Below, piece after piece: positions 6,274-6,992 of a stretch of 6,992 nucleotides of DNA. Positions within the stretch are counted from its first letter, which is position 1; each line of letters begins with the position of its first letter. This stretch comes from RUG760 sp045642205 (GTDB lineage: Bacteria > Bacillota > Clostridia > Lachnospirales > Bianqueaceae): NCBI GenBank assembly GCA_045642205.1, contig JAZUIK010000105.1, positions 1-6,992 of the forward strand, in the 5' to 3' direction. The notes under the pieces are model-generated. The model did no database searches, was not told the origin of the DNA, and was given only the letters and a program-made list of their open reading frames with translations. A program made the position numbers and the translations under genes.

Positions 6274-6667
6274 GGAGACGAAAGCGGTTCAGATGCAGAT
6301 GAACTATAACGCTGCATACCTCATCGGTTCACCCATTGGGAGTACCTGATGAAATTGAATATAGCAAATAGGAGTATTGATCTGATGGCGTATCACGAAG
6401 ACGATCTTCACTCTACTACCTATCGATCTCTCCTTCATTCGAACATCGCTTTACGCCCGACGTTTCTCTCTACATCGTATGGAAACAGGAAATAATTGAC
6501 AATTGAATTTTGTCTCACAGACCGGAAACGTGTCTATCATCTCTCCCGGGCGGTGTGAGGGCTATGGGAAACTTCCACATAGGTTATCCAAAGTAAGAGA
6601 TTACCTCGAAAGAGGAAGGATCTTTCCAAGGAGACCGTTGTGACAAAGTTTTCAAACCTTCATCCAC

Positions 6668-6992
6668 CTAAGGGATACAAATGCGGACGTTGAATTTCCT
6701 GAGGTTGTATCCGGCCGGACCGACAGCAAAAGGCACAGAGCCCAGCAACATGTAAATGAAGTAAAAAACAGAGCAGCAGGATTTCTCCTGCTGCTCTGTT
6801 TTTTTGATGGTCGGATAGGGGACGATAATTGAGTCCATGGGCACCTCGAAGAGTGTGCTCAAGGCATATAGATTATCGACCGAGGGAAGGCTCTTGCCCC
6901 ACTGCCATTGGTAGATGGCCTGAGGTTCTTCGAAACCGAAGAAGCCTTGCATCTCTTTGACCGACATGCCGCGCTCCTTACGAAGGCGGACG
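6668..6992 (-). CDS. XRE-family HTH regulator, N-terminus beyond window
   Basis: The frame is open to the right edge, so the gene starts outside; the ATG at 6967 is internal, because the eight residues before it (VRLRKERG) are the normal first helix of this HTH family. The visible HTH runs from LRKERGMSVKEMQ through FGFEEPQAIYQWQWGKSLP to SVDNLYALSTLFEVPMDSIIV, the typical small Clostridia XRE regulator that binds DNA as a dimer. After that domain the frame continues about 45 residues through the terminator palindrome (encoding QQEKSCC) and the right inverted arm (encoding FAVGPAGYN) to a TAG at 6668-6670. No earlier stop is in frame. The tail looks like read-through of non-coding sequence rather than a domain, suggesting loss of the original 3' end. 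The gene converges with the structured RNA. Confidence 0.8.
   Translation of the reverse strand, partial: VRLRKERGMSVKEMQGFFGFEEPQAIYQWQWGKSLPSVDNLYALSTLFEVPMDSIIVPYPTIKKTEQQEKSCCSVFYFIYMLLGSVPFAVGPAGYNLRKFNVRICIP
6695..6732 (-). repeat. Right arm of the 38-bp inverted repeat
   Basis: Reverse complement of the left arm at 6236-6273, separated from it by 421 bases. It lies inside the extended reading frame of the XRE regulator and encodes FAVGPAGYN there. Confidence 0.85.
6767..6805. terminator. Strong intrinsic terminator, bidirectional
   Basis: CAGAGCAGCAGGA (6769-6781) pairs perfectly with 6786-6798 around a TTTC loop, followed by seven T on the plus strand (6799-6805). A-residues at 6763-6768 give the matching U-tract on the minus strand. 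It would end the structured RNA on the plus strand and the XRE transcript on the minus strand, although the XRE reading frame does not stop until after it. Confidence 0.93.

Larger units (their letters stand above)
6236..6732 (+). ncRNA. Candidate large structured non-coding RNA, about 500 nt, class not identified
   Basis: No convincing protein gene lies in this 497-base stretch, but it is dense in complementary segments. The ends pair over 38 positions (6236-6273 with 6695-6732). Inside, AUGCAG/CUGCAU (6293-6298/6312-6317); UCAUC-GGU paired to ACC-GAUGA (6321-6352) with an inner CCC/GGG; GAAGA-CGA-UCUUC (6397-6409); CUCACA/UGUGAG (6514-6519/6554-6559) enclosing GACCG-GAAA-CGUGUC (6520-6534); CUAUG/CAUAG with an inner GGA/UCC (6562-6582); GUAA-GAGA-UUAC (6593-6604); and CCUC-GAAA-GAGG (6604-6615). 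Three of the loops are GNRA tetraloops on the plus strand only, which sets the strand. A strong terminator follows 34 bases later. It does not show the hallmarks I know of RNase P, tmRNA, SRP RNA, T-box or common riboswitches. Size and build recall the ornate large RNAs (ROOL, GOLLD, OLE), but I cannot assign it to any of them. Confidence 0.6.

Noticed and set aside
6054..6317. 87-codon minus-strand frame across the end of the 215-aa gene
   Set aside because: It is antisense to that gene and to the left inverted arm, with no ribosome binding site or recognisable protein.
6236..6732. Group II or group I intron, RNase P RNA, or tmRNA
   Set aside because: I could not find the group II 5' end or domain V, the RNase P core, or a tRNA-like end with CCA; no intron-encoded protein is present.

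Overview
The window looks like chromosomal DNA from a low-to-mid GC Firmicute, most likely a Clostridia (Lachnospiraceae-like) gut or rumen anaerobe. This rests on strong AGGAGG-type ribosome binding sites, U-tailed intrinsic terminators, a small XRE-type regulator, a CYTH protein and a lipoprotein with a Gram-positive-style signal peptide. The taxon is an inference; no rRNA or other marker gene is present.

Left part (1-3410), all genes on the minus strand: the 5' part of a CYTH-domain phosphohydrolase/cyclase-like gene that runs off the left edge; an AAA+ ATPase with a C-terminal DUF4143/PD-(D/E)XK-like domain; and a predicted secreted lipoprotein. Three direct copies (A, B, C) of a compound intergenic repeat separate these genes. 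Each copy has two adjacent 27-bp interrupted palindromes and three TCTGACC-type cores about 31 bp apart. Copy B also carries three 33-bp tandem units that supply the likely ATPase promoter. Copy A supplies the last codons and stop of the ATPase gene. The block reads as an accessory region with a gene-repeat-gene-repeat layout.

Middle part (3410-5450), plus strand: a GNAT acetyltransferase with its own promoter next to repeat C, then a CPA2-type cation:proton antiporter whose likely promoter lies over the end of the GNAT gene. A strong bidirectional terminator closes this unit.

Right part (5450-6992): a 215-aa hypothetical protein with a good promoter and ribosome binding site; then about 560 bases without a convincing protein gene; then the 3' part of a convergent XRE-type regulator entering from the right edge. 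The non-coding stretch is the most interesting item. Two 38-nt inverted arms (34/38 matching) enclose a segment rich in hairpins, three with GNRA tetraloops on the plus strand, and a strong terminator follows directly. It looks like a large structured non-coding RNA of about 500 nt, of a class I cannot name, possibly carried on a small inverted-repeat element. The regulator's reading frame runs through the terminator into the right arm.
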